Of a stretch of 64,000 bases of DNA, positions 1 through 9,460 are shown in pieces. Location of the stretch: assembly GCA_002731665.1 (NCBI GenBank), contig PCCJ01000033.1, forward strand, positions 31,547 to 95,546, written 5' to 3'. Origin of the DNA: Actinomycetota bacterium. Lineage in GTDB: Bacteria > Actinomycetota > Acidimicrobiia > Acidimicrobiales > Poriferisodaliceae. The position numbers were made by a program, and so were the translations under genes. How positions within the stretch are numbered: position 1 is the first letter of the stretch; the number at the start of each line of letters is the position of its first letter. Below the pieces are notes generated by a model. It did no database searches and had not been told where the DNA came from. It saw nothing but the letters and a program-made list of their open reading frames with translations.

Positions 1-372
1 CGCCCCGATACTCCAAACCCAGTAAGTAGCTACCATTGTGATTGTCATTCCAATCACGCCAATAAGGAATATGCGGCGGTGCCCATAGATATCTCCGAGT
101 TTTCCGCCTGCCGGAGTAGCAATTGCCATTGCCAACATGAGCCCAGTTAGGATCCACCCAGCATTTGTGACCGTAGTATCGAGGTCCTCAGCGATTGTCG
201 GCAAAGCAGCGGTAACCAGCGTCATCAGCGAGCCGAAACCCAAGACAGCAAAGGCTATTACCCAGAGAAGTTTCCGTCGATAAGTTAGTGACTGAGGAAC
301 AATACTCGGAGCACTATTAGCCGGATAAACCTGCCATACCGTTGGATCACGAATACCACTAGTGACAGTCAC
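1..372 (-). CDS. MFS efflux transporter, N-terminal part (runs off window)
   Basis: A minus-strand frame opens with GTG at 372, right after an in-frame TAA, and stays open to base 1, giving the first 124 residues of a longer protein. After about 35 hydrophilic residues come a first membrane helix, the stretch TLVTAALPTIAEDL, a second helix, and the MFS motif A region GGKLGDIYGHRR. This pattern is typical of the drug:H+ antiporter (EmrB/QacA-like) branch of the major facilitator superfamily, a cytoplasmic-membrane exporter. The remaining helices lie outside the window, so the substrate and the 12- versus 14-helix class cannot be judged. Confidence 0.85.
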   Translation of the reverse strand, partial: MTVTSGIRDPTVWQVYPANSAPSIVPQSLTYRRKLLWVIAFAVLGFGSLMTLVTAALPTIAEDLDTTVTNAGWILTGLMLAMAIATPAGGKLGDIYGHRRIFLIGVIGMTITMVATYWVWSIGA

Positions 373-459
373 TGATTATGTAGCCTACTGTTTTTTCTAG
401 CCTATTTTAGATTTTCGAACAATACGAGAATTTTAATTACCGATATTCTTGCGAAAAAA

Positions 460-1284
460 TTATCGCGTCAATTTTTGAGTATCAACCATGCTTTGGTGTT
501 GGCGCATGGTTACGGCAGCCATTTCTGGATGAGTTAGTATCCAAAATTTATCGTTAAGCACGGCGTCTAGAACCATGGGCCCTACTTCAGCCGGGTCCAT
601 ACCCCCAGCTAAAGTCTTAGTAAGGAAGTTCCAAAACTTGTCGCCCTGTTCAGAAGCAACATGGTTTGCGGCGTCCTCTTGTTCTCTGTTTCGCTCACTA
701 TCAACAATGTTTGTGTTGATTGGGCCCGGGCAGAGCACTGAGGCATGAACGTTTGAGTTCTGCCAGCGTAAATCCCGTTCTAGCGAAGTCATTAACGCGA
801 CGACTCCATGTTTAGCTACGTTGTATGCCCCGAGAGACGCTCCCGCATATAGTCCAGCCATAGAGGCAGTCGAATTTATGTGGCCTTCGCCTTGTTTTTC
901 CATAATTGGCAAAAAGGTTTCGACTCCATATATCGGCCCCCATAGATCGATATCTAAGGTCCATTTCCAGTCCGCCATGGAAGTTCCACCGACTGGCGCT
1001 CCAAGTCCCACTCCTGCGTTATTGCATAGAACGTGCGCTGCGCCGAAATGGCTAAGTGTTGTATCGGCAAGTTTTTCAACTTCTTCTAACTTCGAAACGT
1101 CGGTTAATACTCCTACCGCCTCATGGCCGTTGCTGACGAGGTCCCTAACCACCTCATCAAGGGGTTCAGCTTCAATATCGGCAAGAACAATTTTCATGCC
1201 TGCTAGGGCAAAAGTATTTGCCATAGCCAGTCCCATTCCACTTGCCGCTCCTGTCACCACAGCGACCTTGCCCGCAACGTCCAT
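460..1284 (-). CDS. Short-chain dehydrogenase/reductase (SDR)
   Basis: This is a cytoplasmic NAD(P)-dependent oxidoreductase of 274 residues, a normal size for classical SDRs. It has the Rossmann motif TGAASGMG at 11-18, NNAG at 88-91, and catalytic Ser141, Tyr154 and Lys158 in the YxxxK arrangement. Asp after the second beta strand (LADIE) suggests NAD rather than NADP; that is inference. ATG at 1284 is preferred over the TTG one codon upstream because GAGAGGG lies just before it. It lies about 25 bases downstream of the alcohol dehydrogenase on the same strand and is probably co-transcribed, so both may act on one alcohol/ketone substrate. The substrate is unknown. Confidence 0.9.
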   Translation of the reverse strand: MDVAGKVAVVTGAASGMGLAMANTFALAGMKIVLADIEAEPLDEVVRDLVSNGHEAVGVLTDVSKLEEVEKLADTTLSHFGAAHVLCNNAGVGLGAPVGGTSMADWKWTLDIDLWGPIYGVETFLPIMEKQGEGHINSTASMAGLYAGASLGAYNVAKHGVVALMTSLERDLRWQNSNVHASVLCPGPINTNIVDSERNREQEDAANHVASEQGDKFWNFLTKTLAGGMDPAEVGPMVLDAVLNDKFWILTHPEMAAVTMRQHQSMVDTQKLTR

Positions 1285-1309
1285 CAATTGCCCTCTCCCA
1301 GAAATTTTT

Positions 1310-2401
1310 CTAGCTGAAATCTACGACTGTTCGGGCTCCAACTCGCTGTCGCATTTGCTCATATCCTTCATTGATTTGGTCAAGCTTAATGTGGCTGGAA
1401 ATCATTTCGTCCAGCATTAAACGACCATCTAGATACATATCGACGTATCTAGGCATATCCACTCGGAAAGAGTTTGATCCCATCATGGAGCCTTGTAGTC
1501 GCTTTTCCATCATGAAGACTTCGTGTCCTGGAATTTCAATTTTTTCGCCAAGCGGCATCATTCCAACAATAACTGTTGTCCCGCCAACCTTCGATGCCGA
1601 CCATGCTTGTTCACATGTAGCTTTCAGACCTATGCACTCGAATGCATAGTCCACTCCGCCGCCAGTCATTTCGTGGATAGTCATTACTGCATCAGTCTCG
1701 GAGCCGTTTACGGTATCTGTAGCTCCGACTGCTCGAGCTGTCTCAAGCTTGTCATCGGTAACATCCACTGAAATTATTCTTCCGGCACCCGCAATTCTCG
1801 CACCTTGAACAGCAGATAGCCCAATGCCGCCGGCACCAAACACGGCCACCGTTGACCCAGGCTCAATTCGTGCTGTCTTAAATACGGCGCCGACACCAGT
1901 CGTCACGCCACAACCGATTAATGCTGCACGATCTAACGGCATATCTGAACGAATTTTAACTACAGCGTTTTGATGAATTAGCATTTCTTCAGCGAATCCG
2001 CCTAAACGGGCAAATTGATCCACAGGTGTGCCATCTGACTTACTCAACCTTGGCGCAGCTCCCTTAGGGCGAGACACAGCACTATTGTTTCGGCAAAGGT
2101 TCGGTCGGCCGGTGAGACAAAGATTGCAATTTCCACAGAACACGGAAAGACAAGTAATTACATGGTCCCCGGGTTTTACGTAGGAAACATCTTTACCAAC
2201 AGCTTGGACTATTCCAGCGCTTTCATGTCCCATGACTGAGGGCACCGCCCCTGGCCAAGATGCATCCATAAAATGAAGGTCGCTATGACACAAGCCAGCG
2301 TTCACTACCTGCACTAGAACTTCATTGGCTTCGGGCTTATCAATTGAAATATCTTCGATTATTAGATCGCCCGGTATTTGGTTAAGAACTGCAGCCTTCA
2401 T
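1310..2401 (-). CDS. Zinc-dependent alcohol dehydrogenase (MDR family)
   Basis: This 363-residue medium-chain alcohol dehydrogenase carries a complete zinc set: catalytic ligands Cys38, His59 (in GHESAG) and Cys164, and structural-zinc cysteines 89, 92, 95 and 103. The dinucleotide-binding motif GAGGIG is at 189-194. It should interconvert an alcohol and an aldehyde with NAD(P)H in the cytoplasm, and resembles class III / arylalcohol-type enzymes. GAGAGGG nine bases before the ATG supports the start. The SDR follows about 25 bases downstream. The real substrate cannot be assigned from sequence; a mycothiol- or glutathione-linked formaldehyde role is possible but unsupported. Confidence 0.9.
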   Translation of the reverse strand: MKAAVLNQIPGDLIIEDISIDKPEANEVLVQVVNAGLCHSDLHFMDASWPGAVPSVMGHESAGIVQAVGKDVSYVKPGDHVITCLSVFCGNCNLCLTGRPNLCRNNSAVSRPKGAAPRLSKSDGTPVDQFARLGGFAEEMLIHQNAVVKIRSDMPLDRAALIGCGVTTGVGAVFKTARIEPGSTVAVFGAGGIGLSAVQGARIAGAGRIISVDVTDDKLETARAVGATDTVNGSETDAVMTIHEMTGGGVDYAFECIGLKATCEQAWSASKVGGTTVIVGMMPLGEKIEIPGHEVFMMEKRLQGSMMGSNSFRVDMPRYVDMYLDGRLMLDEMISSHIKLDQINEGYEQMRQRVGARTVVDFS

Positions 2402-2662
2402 TGTTGGTATGCCCTCTCAAAAGTCTTCTTCTAAAACCCAAAGCGTAGTCATTCCAGCCTGTCCTCGCAGCCTGTCTGCCATCTTTCTTCCGAACAGAGC
2501 GACACCTGTTTCGGCTTACTCGTCGTTTACCTTTCAAAAAAATGCGGCCACTTAGGTTTGGTTTCGATGCACATATCTATCTCCTAGCCAAGAATTGAGT
2601 CGGGTTATCTCTCTCGTCTGCATCCTCTGACCTTATGAATATTCAGAATGTACGTAACTTGT

Positions 2663-3892
2663 CTAGACGCTGCGTCTCATTCTTAAGACTTCCGGATGAC
2701 TGATTAGCCAAAGGGTCATAAGGCAAAGACCGGTCATTGACATTACAGCTACGCCGGAACGGATACCTACCTGCTCCGAGATCTCACCCAGGGCATATGC
2801 CCCGATAGGCAATGCTCCTATACCCGTGCTTAGGAGACCCATTGCTCGACCTCTCATTTTTTCGTCGACGGCCATCAGGACAAGCGTTGATTGTGTTGCA
2901 CCGAAGAAACCACTTCCGCAGGTTGCCAAAAAGAGAGCACCAGCAACCATGAGCAAAGAATTTCCTAAGGCAAACGGTATTAGCAGGACCATACCGAACA
3001 TTGACCCACAGACATAAGAAAGCCCTCGACGTTCAGGCGACAACCACCCAAGAATTGCCGAGCCGACCATCATCCCGAACCCAGACATCGACGCTATTAA
3101 GCCAATCTCAGTTGGCGAAGCATTTAAATCTGCCCCGATTCTTTGCACAGCCGGAAAGTAAGCAAAGAAAAAAAAATTCGTTAAGACAGTAACGCCAATG
3201 ATGCTTCTCAAGCCTCTGTTACTTTTAGCAAGCCCCACTGCTTCACGTAATTCAGCTACTGGAGATGGTCTATCGCTTTTCGAAACTATTGGTCGTAACT
3301 CTACCTCAGGCATACAGCCTAGAGATATAAGGCCTAGCAAGAGGAAGAACGCAACCACCAGAAAAGCGGCACCGACGCCGAAGTTCTGAGCGACTACACC
3401 TCCAATTAAATTTCCAACTGCAGCACCAGAAGCCAAGGCAATACTTTCAAAGGCCATAGCGCTGTCTATTTTATTCGGGCCTACAATATCCATCACTAAA
3501 GACCGGCGACTGGTCATATCTCCAACCCATCCAACTCCAGCAATTATTAAGAATGGATACATCACCCAGAGGTGTAATTCACCTAGAATTTCGAGTCCAC
3601 CGACTAGGATCACCGAAGGGATTAAAGCAAGCAGTTGCATACGGATGGTCGTAAGCCGATTAAATCTATCCGCAATTACCCCACCTACTACTCCACCTAG
3701 AAGCAGTGGCGCCCACATTGCTGTGCCAGTCAGCTGAACCATTCTTGGAGAGTCAGTCAGGTCATTAACATGGTATGCAGCCAAAAAGGCTATGGCCCAA
3801 CGACCCCAATGCCAACAGACACCAGTTATCCAAAGCGGCAGAAACCCCGGAACGCCAAACACAGTGCTTTTCTCGCGGAATTTAGACATCAT
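2663..3892 (-). CDS. MFS transporter (paralogue of the one at 52880-54166)
   Basis: This is a polytopic protein of about 409 residues with some 12 hydrophobic helices and an MFS motif A between helices 2 and 3 (GGVIADRFNR). It aligns throughout with the second MFS protein in this window; both share the order MVQLTG, WAP, SDRF/ADRF-type loop, MYP and a GR-rich loop before helix 11. It resembles the enterobactin-exporter-like MFS_3 group, so export is more likely than uptake. A GTG at 3913 gives seven more residues, but the tandem ATG at 3892/3889 looks more natural; neither has a strong Shine-Dalgarno. The 260-base gap downstream has only short, unrecognised open stretches. Substrate unknown. 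Confidence 0.85.
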   Translation of the reverse strand: MMSKFREKSTVFGVPGFLPLWITGVCWHWGRWAIAFLAAYHVNDLTDSPRMVQLTGTAMWAPLLLGGVVGGVIADRFNRLTTIRMQLLALIPSVILVGGLEILGELHLWVMYPFLIIAGVGWVGDMTSRRSLVMDIVGPNKIDSAMAFESIALASGAAVGNLIGGVVAQNFGVGAAFLVVAFFLLLGLISLGCMPEVELRPIVSKSDRPSPVAELREAVGLAKSNRGLRSIIGVTVLTNFFFFAYFPAVQRIGADLNASPTEIGLIASMSGFGMMVGSAILGWLSPERRGLSYVCGSMFGMVLLIPFALGNSLLMVAGALFLATCGSGFFGATQSTLVLMAVDEKMRGRAMGLLSTGIGALPIGAYALGEISEQVGIRSGVAVMSMTGLCLMTLWLISHPEVLRMRRSV

Positions 3893-4070
3893 CAATATTC
3901 TAGAACCGACCACCAGATAGGGATCTTAGTTTCTGGTGTGATTTGCCTCAACGCCCGTGTGATCCCACAGGTAAGCAAAATAGTGTTTGATTCTGATCAC
4001 AAACGGCGGCGATACGTTACTTGAATGTGGATTTGGTTATATCTTTCAGCAACTAACCAGTTGGAAACAA

Positions 4071-5126
4071 ATGACCTTAAAAGATTCATTAACCGTTTGC
4101 GTCATCCCAGGAGACGATGCTGCGCCTGAGGCGATGGCTGCAACTCTTCGAGTTCTCAAGTCTCTCGATGCCGCTATTAGCTGGGATTGTCTGCCGGAAG
4201 GTAGAGAATTATTAGAACTTGATTCAAATGACCGTGAGAAGTTTGTTACTGAACGAATAGATGCCGCGTCAACGGTCTTGTTTGGTGCTACGAACGGAGT
4301 GACTCCCGGAGCTCGCTACATGCGTTGGGGCAAATCAACATATGCAAATGTTCGTCCGATCAAATGGTTTCCGGGCTTCAATAGTCCACTTCACTCACCA
4401 GCAGGGATTGACTATGTTATTGTCCGAGAAAATTTAGAGGACATGTATGTTGGCATCATGGGGCCTGCCTCAAAATTGTTGGAGGCCAATCTAACAGACC
4501 CTAGGTCACACGTTCCGGAAGATGCCGCCGATGGTCGCTTTGCCACCAAAATTATTACCCGTTCTGGCACAGAGCGAGTAACTCGTTTCGCCTGTGAGTT
4601 AGCTACGCAAAGACAAAACAAAATTACAGTATCTGCTAAAACTAATATGCTGCCAGCAACTGATAAATGGTTCTGCGAGATAGCAAAAGAGATAGTCCAG
4701 GAGTATCCGCATTTGCATTACGAAGAATTCATTATCGATGATTTAGCGCATCGTCTCGTTATGCGACCACATGAACTTGACGTAGTTCTTTTGCCGAATT
4801 TGTACGGCGATATCCTGTCGGATCTAGGAGCCGGGACTATCGGTGGTTTAGGTCTCGCTCCATCTGGTTGCTACGGAGCTGATTTCGCATATTTTGAGCC
4901 CGCTCATGGGACAGCTCCAGATATTTCTGGGCTCGGCGTAATAAACCCAACTGCAACTTTATTGTCCGCTACATTAATGTTCCGGCATTTAGGGCTTTTT
5001 TCAGCAGCCAATCGATTAGACAATGCAATCAGACAGGTTTATACAATTGGCAAAGAACTTACCCAAGATCAAGGTGGAACTAGCACCACCGAAGAGTTCG
5101 CGGATGCCGTGATAGGAGAACTGTGA
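4071..5126 (+). CDS. Isocitrate/isopropylmalate dehydrogenase family protein
   Basis: This 351-residue beta-decarboxylating dehydrogenase should oxidise a 2-hydroxy acid with a neighbouring carboxylate, using NAD(P) and Mg2+. Visible are the N-terminal PGDD, the substrate-binding stretch VIVRENLEDMYVG with Arg119, Lys180 and Asn182 in AKTN, the metal-site aspartates in YGDILSD (237, 241), and the adenosine-binding FEPAHG at 255-260. The ATG at 4071 is chosen because the 28 upstream residues do not look like this family. Its stop overlaps the start of the Ldh2-type gene by four bases, so the two are translationally coupled. That coupling suggests a tartrate- or malate-like acid route rather than leucine synthesis, which is inference. 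Confidence 0.85.
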   Translation: MTLKDSLTVCVIPGDDAAPEAMAATLRVLKSLDAAISWDCLPEGRELLELDSNDREKFVTERIDAASTVLFGATNGVTPGARYMRWGKSTYANVRPIKWFPGFNSPLHSPAGIDYVIVRENLEDMYVGIMGPASKLLEANLTDPRSHVPEDAADGRFATKIITRSGTERVTRFACELATQRQNKITVSAKTNMLPATDKWFCEIAKEIVQEYPHLHYEEFIIDDLAHRLVMRPHELDVVLLPNLYGDILSDLGAGTIGGLGLAPSGCYGADFAYFEPAHGTAPDISGLGVINPTATLLSATLMFRHLGLFSAANRLDNAIRQVYTIGKELTQDQGGTSTTEEFADAVIGEL

Positions 5127-6238
5127 GTAACGAGAGCCATTCACCTCGAGGTATACCCGATGATCGCCCATCTGCTGGGCAATCCGAGAAGCCTATGTCA
5201 TTCAAACTCAAAGAATTAAGACCATGGGGTATCGCTGCTTATATAGCGGCGGGTATGAGTTCGAGAGATGCGGAAACCGTCGTCGATAACCAGCTTTGGT
5301 CTGACACTCGCGGCGTCGACACTCATGGATTTCAGAGACTCAGTTGGTACGTCGATTGGTTTCGCGATGGCTCTACAGATCCTAAAGCCCAGATGGAAAT
5401 AATCCAGGAAACTCCTGCAGTAGTTGTAGCGGATGGCCATCATGGTTTAGGTCAACTAGTCATCAGTAGATTCATGGAACACCTGATTGAAGTAGCTAAA
5501 ACTAGCGGGCTTGTAGCCGGTGTAATTCGTAACTCCAACGACTGGGGTTGCGGAGCTAACTATCCATACAGTGCCGCTGAGGCAGGCTTTGTTTGTTATG
5601 GGACCACTACGAGTGTCCCGAATTTAGCTCCCTTCGGAAGTCGCAGAAAACTTTTTGGCAATAACCCAATTGTTTGGACTTTTCCTCGAAGAGATGATGC
5701 TCCAATCGTTCTTGATATGGCGATGACCCCAGTTGCCCTAGGTAAGGTTCTCCGAGCTCGTGCAGAAGGAACTGAAATCCCGGAAGCCTGGGGATTTTTA
5801 GACAGAGATGGAAACCCTACAGTTAACCCAGACGTGGCGATGAAGGGTATAGTTCCGGCCATCGGCGGCTACAAAGGCATAGGAATGATAACTGCCTCGA
5901 ATATCTTGGCCGGTATCTTGGCGGGTTCAAGCCACAGTGGAGATGTAGCCGTTGGTCATCGCGGTCAATTTTTCCTACTCATGGATCCAGCTATGTTCCG
6001 TGACAAAGATAGCTACTTTGATGATATTGAAAATATGGTGACCCAGATTCGAGCAGCTGGTGAAGAAGACAGTCTTCCTGGTCAACAAGTCTTCCTTCCA
6101 GGTGAGATAGAACAACAAACGATGGAGAGACATCGTGTCGGGGGTATTGTCTCTTATCCCGGATCAGTCGTGTCTTCGTTGAATAAGGTTGGCATTGAAC
6201 TGGGCGTGCCATTCGATTGCGAGCCTATTTCTTCTTAG
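5123..6238 (+). CDS. Malate/L-lactate dehydrogenase family (Ldh2/MDH2) oxidoreductase
   Basis: This is a 371-residue NAD(P)-dependent 2-hydroxyacid dehydrogenase of the non-Rossmann LDH2/MDH2 fold. It shows D61-T-R-G-V-D-T-H-G (His68, typical active-site loop), GHHGLGQ at about 105-111, and the GYKG loop near 239. Where most relatives have SNHFG, it has SNDWG, so a normally conserved histidine is aspartate. The GTG start overlaps the preceding stop (GTGA); an internal Met25 begins the recognisable domain, so the first 24 residues may be an extension or a mis-start. It is in an operon with the isopropylmalate-type dehydrogenase, implying linked steps on a hydroxy-diacid. The substrate is not certain. 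Confidence 0.85.
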   Translation: MSNESHSPRGIPDDRPSAGQSEKPMSFKLKELRPWGIAAYIAAGMSSRDAETVVDNQLWSDTRGVDTHGFQRLSWYVDWFRDGSTDPKAQMEIIQETPAVVVADGHHGLGQLVISRFMEHLIEVAKTSGLVAGVIRNSNDWGCGANYPYSAAEAGFVCYGTTTSVPNLAPFGSRRKLFGNNPIVWTFPRRDDAPIVLDMAMTPVALGKVLRARAEGTEIPEAWGFLDRDGNPTVNPDVAMKGIVPAIGGYKGIGMITASNILAGILAGSSHSGDVAVGHRGQFFLLMDPAMFRDKDSYFDDIENMVTQIRAAGEEDSLPGQQVFLPGEIEQQTMERHRVGGIVSYPGSVVSSLNKVGIELGVPFDCEPISS

Positions 6239-6256
6239 ATCAATTTGGTTTTATGC

Positions 6257-7909
6257 TTATAAATGCTCATCCGATTTTTTTCTCTGGTGCGCTGGCAGCG
6301 GAAATGTGATCGGCGCTAAGTAACTCATATCAATATCCAAAAGAGTTGGCCCAGGATTTAACATAGCCCGAGCAAAAGCTTTCTCGAATTCATCTATTCC
6401 CCGAACGTGCTCGGCCTCCACCCCCATACCTTCAGCTATTTTCACGAAATCATTTTTTGGTAAATCAGTCCCATGCCGATGCCCATAAACAGAGTCCTGA
6501 ATAATTCTCAGCACCCCGTAACCAGAGTCATTAAAGACGCAAATGATTACTGGTATCTGATGCTCAGCACAAGCAGCTAACTCGCCGATCGAGAGCATTA
6601 ATCCACCGTCGCCTTGAATTACGACCGTTGGAGCACCTGAACCAAGCGCTGCACCGATTCCTAAGGGCAGACCCGGACCAATAGCCGAGCTTGCGGAACG
6701 CATAGACGTGCGACTTTCAAGAATTGGCAGAAGACGGTTGCCCCACGTGTAGTTTGGTACCGTTGAATCACGAGCAATTCTTCCGTCACGAGGAAGAATT
6801 GTTCGAATTATCGAGACAATGGCTGCATGGTCGGGGCCAATCTCATTAAGGAGCTCTGCCTGATCAGCTCCTTTCCACTTTTTGAGACGTTCCACGAACT
6901 GGTTATCTACGCTCGAGCTCGTCAATCGTTCCAGAATTCCTTCAAGGCTTAAACGTGCATCTCCCACAATTGGTAACGAAGATTGATAATTACGGTTGAT
7001 AACGCCAGCATCGGCATCTATATGAATTAAATGATCTGGTAGCGGAAGCGTCCACACTTTTGTCGCATAGTTTTGGAAACGAGTTCCGACAGCTAACACT
7101 AGATCTGCTTCTTCAAAGGCTTCTGCCATAGCAGGTCGGTCTGAGCAGAACCCCAGGGACAAATCATGATCTTCAGCTATTGAACCCCTTCCCTCTATAG
7201 TCGTCATGACTGGAGCACCGAGCCTCTCGGCTAAAGCCGTCAGAGCCTCGGCCCCGTCCGAAATATTCACTCCACCACCAGCCCAAATGATTGGGCGCTC
7301 TGCTTTCGAAAGTTGCAGAGCAGCTTTCTCAAGTAGAGATTCGTCGGGTACTAGCAAGGGGACTTCTCGAGTTCCTACGATTTCAGAATCAACTATCTTG
7401 TATTGCAAGTCGATTGGAATTTCGACTGCTCCAGGCTGCGGACGGCCGAAGCGGATATCGTCGGCAACTCTCGCTATTTCTTTACTTATTTCCTCTCCAT
7501 GACGGATAGATGAAACCTGCCGACAGATTGTCCTCAACATTTCGGCTTGCGTCTCGTGTTCATGTAAAAAGCCTTTTCCCTTACCTCTAAATCGAGATTC
7601 GATTTGGCCTGTAATCATTAAAACTTTAGATGAAACAAATGCAGCTTCATAAAGGCCCGCCACGGCGTTTACAGCGCCGGGACCGGTTGAAGTTAAAACG
7701 ACGCACAATTCCCCACTTGCTCGCGAATACGCGTCGGCCGCGTGGGCTGCAGCCTGTTCATGCCGCACGTTGACTATCTCGATATCCTCTCGTAAGGACA
7801 AAGCATCATAGATCGGCAAGTTATGAACACTCACGATGCCAAATACGTGTCGTACGCCAATTCTTGCGAGGGTTGCTGCAACGACTTCGCCGCCAGTCAT
7901 TTGTGTCAT
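6257..7909 (-). CDS. Thiamine diphosphate-dependent enzyme (acetolactate synthase / benzoylformate decarboxylase-like)
   Basis: This is a 550-residue ThDP enzyme with the usual three domains. The N-terminal Pyr domain has catalytic Glu51 in RHEQAAAH and TGPG near 75. The middle domain contains GGGV near 211. The C-terminal PP domain has the ThDP motif GDGG at 433-436 ending in NDSGYG at 460-465. Asp replaces the more usual second Asn of the motif. It decarboxylates or carboligates a 2-oxo acid in the cytoplasm. It lies 17 bases downstream of the GltB-like gene, in the minus-strand run that begins with hpaB. A role with aryl-2-oxo acids is plausible from context only. Confidence 0.85.
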   Translation of the reverse strand: MTQMTGGEVVAATLARIGVRHVFGIVSVHNLPIYDALSLREDIEIVNVRHEQAAAHAADAYSRASGELCVVLTSTGPGAVNAVAGLYEAAFVSSKVLMITGQIESRFRGKGKGFLHEHETQAEMLRTICRQVSSIRHGEEISKEIARVADDIRFGRPQPGAVEIPIDLQYKIVDSEIVGTREVPLLVPDESLLEKAALQLSKAERPIIWAGGGVNISDGAEALTALAERLGAPVMTTIEGRGSIAEDHDLSLGFCSDRPAMAEAFEEADLVLAVGTRFQNYATKVWTLPLPDHLIHIDADAGVINRNYQSSLPIVGDARLSLEGILERLTSSSVDNQFVERLKKWKGADQAELLNEIGPDHAAIVSIIRTILPRDGRIARDSTVPNYTWGNRLLPILESRTSMRSASSAIGPGLPLGIGAALGSGAPTVVIQGDGGLMLSIGELAACAEHQIPVIICVFNDSGYGVLRIIQDSVYGHRHGTDLPKNDFVKIAEGMGVEAEHVRGIDEFEKAFARAMLNPGPTLLDIDMSYLAPITFPLPAHQRKKSDEHL

Positions 7910-7926
7910 GCAGAGAACTTAGCTCT

Positions 7927-9429
7927 TCACTGCTCCTTGAGCGCGGAGGCAATCCCAGCCACTCGTTGTTTTGATTGAGTAATTTCGGGAGCTACTCCAT
8001 ACCAAGAGTGCGCAGTTACCAAAGCTCGGCCATCTCCCATAACCGCTAATTTTTCTTCACTTAGCAAGGCCGGGTGTTCGACTCCACATGCATAGGAGAG
8101 TCGAAGTATCTCATATCGCAGTCCAGTCACATAATTCGCTAGTCTGACTCCCTTATCCTGGGGATTTAAACCTCTTTCCAACCATCGTGACTGAGTTGCG
8201 ACACCAGTTGGGCAGTGACCGGTGTGGCATTTTTGTGCTTGCACACAACCAATCGCCAACATTGCTTCGCGACCCACATTTACAATGTCCACTCCAAGAG
8301 CTAGCGCCTCAGCTGCTTCTGCAGGTAATCCCAATTTTCCCGAACCAATAAAAACTATATGGTCGTTCAAACCAACTTTTGCAAACGCATTGAGAACAAG
8401 CGGAAATGCATGCCAAAATGGAAGCGAAACGTGATCCGAAAAAACTAATGGAGCTGCCCCAGTTCCACCTTCGCTGCCATCTACCGTTACAAAATCTGGA
8501 CCTCTTTCAGTCTCTGCCATATAGGAAGCAAGATCATTCCAAAATTTTTCACTTCCTACCGCTGATTTGATGCCAACGGGCAGCCCTGTGTTCTCAGCAA
8601 TTAGCTCTACAAATTCTACAAGCCCTTCGACATCAGAAAAAACTGTGTGGGCGCTTGGGCTGGCCACATCCCTGTTAACAGGCACACCTCTTGCCTTGGC
8701 GATTTCTTTAGTCACTTTTGCCGCAGGAAGAAGTCCACCGATACCGGGTTTCGCTCCCTGACTTAATTTAATTTCAATGGCTCTAACCGGTGCTTTCGCT
8801 ATGGTTTCCATTAGTGCATCAATCGAAAAATTCCCATCTAAATCCCGGCTCCCGAAATACCCGGTACCTAATTGATATACAAGATCTCCACCATGCATGT
8901 GATGTTCCGAAATTCCACCTTCTCCAGTATTGTGAAGGCAGTTGCTAAGCTTCGCCCCTTTATTTAATGCACTGATTGCCGCACCTGACAATGAGCCAAA
9001 ACTCATTGCCGAAATATTTACAACCGACGCAGGTCGGAAAGATTGAGAACGGTTTCGCCAGCCACCAAGAATCTTCCCGCAAGGCACTGATGCATCATCC
9101 GACGATTTCCTATTAAGTGGGAAGGGTGCGTTCCGAAAAATTATGCGGCCGGATTTATCCAAATCATCATCGGTTCCAAATCCAAAGTAAGAATTTTCTT
9201 TTTTGGCGGTCGCATAGACCCAACGTCGCTGGTCCCGACTAAATGGCCGTTCTTCATCATTGTCAGCAACAATATATTGACGTAACTCTGGACCAATTTT
9301 TTCGATTAGAAATCTAAAATGTCCGATCACAGGGAAATTTCTGAGAATTGCGTGACGACGCTGAATTAAGTCATACAAACCAAGCATGACAATGAGGGCG
9401 ACTACTACCGCTAAAACTACTCCCACCAT
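7927..9429 (-). CDS. FMN-binding glutamate synthase domain protein
   Basis: This 500-residue stand-alone GltB central/FMN-domain protein begins with one hydrophobic segment (residues 4-20) that would anchor it to the membrane. NTGEGG near 167, EIKLSQGAKPG near 219 and DGSEGGTGAAP near 317 are typical of the FMN-binding barrel. Cys395, Cys401 and Cys406 form the 3Fe-4S motif of glutamate synthases. The glutaminase domain is absent, so it cannot use glutamine as classic GOGAT does. Such proteins are oxidoreductases of poorly known substrate. It is 31 bases downstream of the PLP dehydratase gene and 17 upstream of the ThDP enzyme, probably in one transcript. Confidence 0.85.
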   Translation of the reverse strand: MVGVVLAVVVALIVMLGLYDLIQRRHAILRNFPVIGHFRFLIEKIGPELRQYIVADNDEERPFSRDQRRWVYATAKKENSYFGFGTDDDLDKSGRIIFRNAPFPLNRKSSDDASVPCGKILGGWRNRSQSFRPASVVNISAMSFGSLSGAAISALNKGAKLSNCLHNTGEGGISEHHMHGGDLVYQLGTGYFGSRDLDGNFSIDALMETIAKAPVRAIEIKLSQGAKPGIGGLLPAAKVTKEIAKARGVPVNRDVASPSAHTVFSDVEGLVEFVELIAENTGLPVGIKSAVGSEKFWNDLASYMAETERGPDFVTVDGSEGGTGAAPLVFSDHVSLPFWHAFPLVLNAFAKVGLNDHIVFIGSGKLGLPAEAAEALALGVDIVNVGREAMLAIGCVQAQKCHTGHCPTGVATQSRWLERGLNPQDKGVRLANYVTGLRYEILRLSYACGVEHPALLSEEKLAVMGDGRALVTAHSWYGVAPEITQSKQRVAGIASALKEQ

Positions 9430-9460
9430 GATCTAACGCTCCTCTTTCTCGAACGGCGCT

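Noticed and set aside
2402..2662. Short open stretches (minus strand) between the MFS and alcohol dehydrogenase genes, e.g. one ending TTLWVLEEDF
   Set aside because: Pieces lie in different frames, are 15-30 residues long and match no family I know; possibly a relic, but not supportable.
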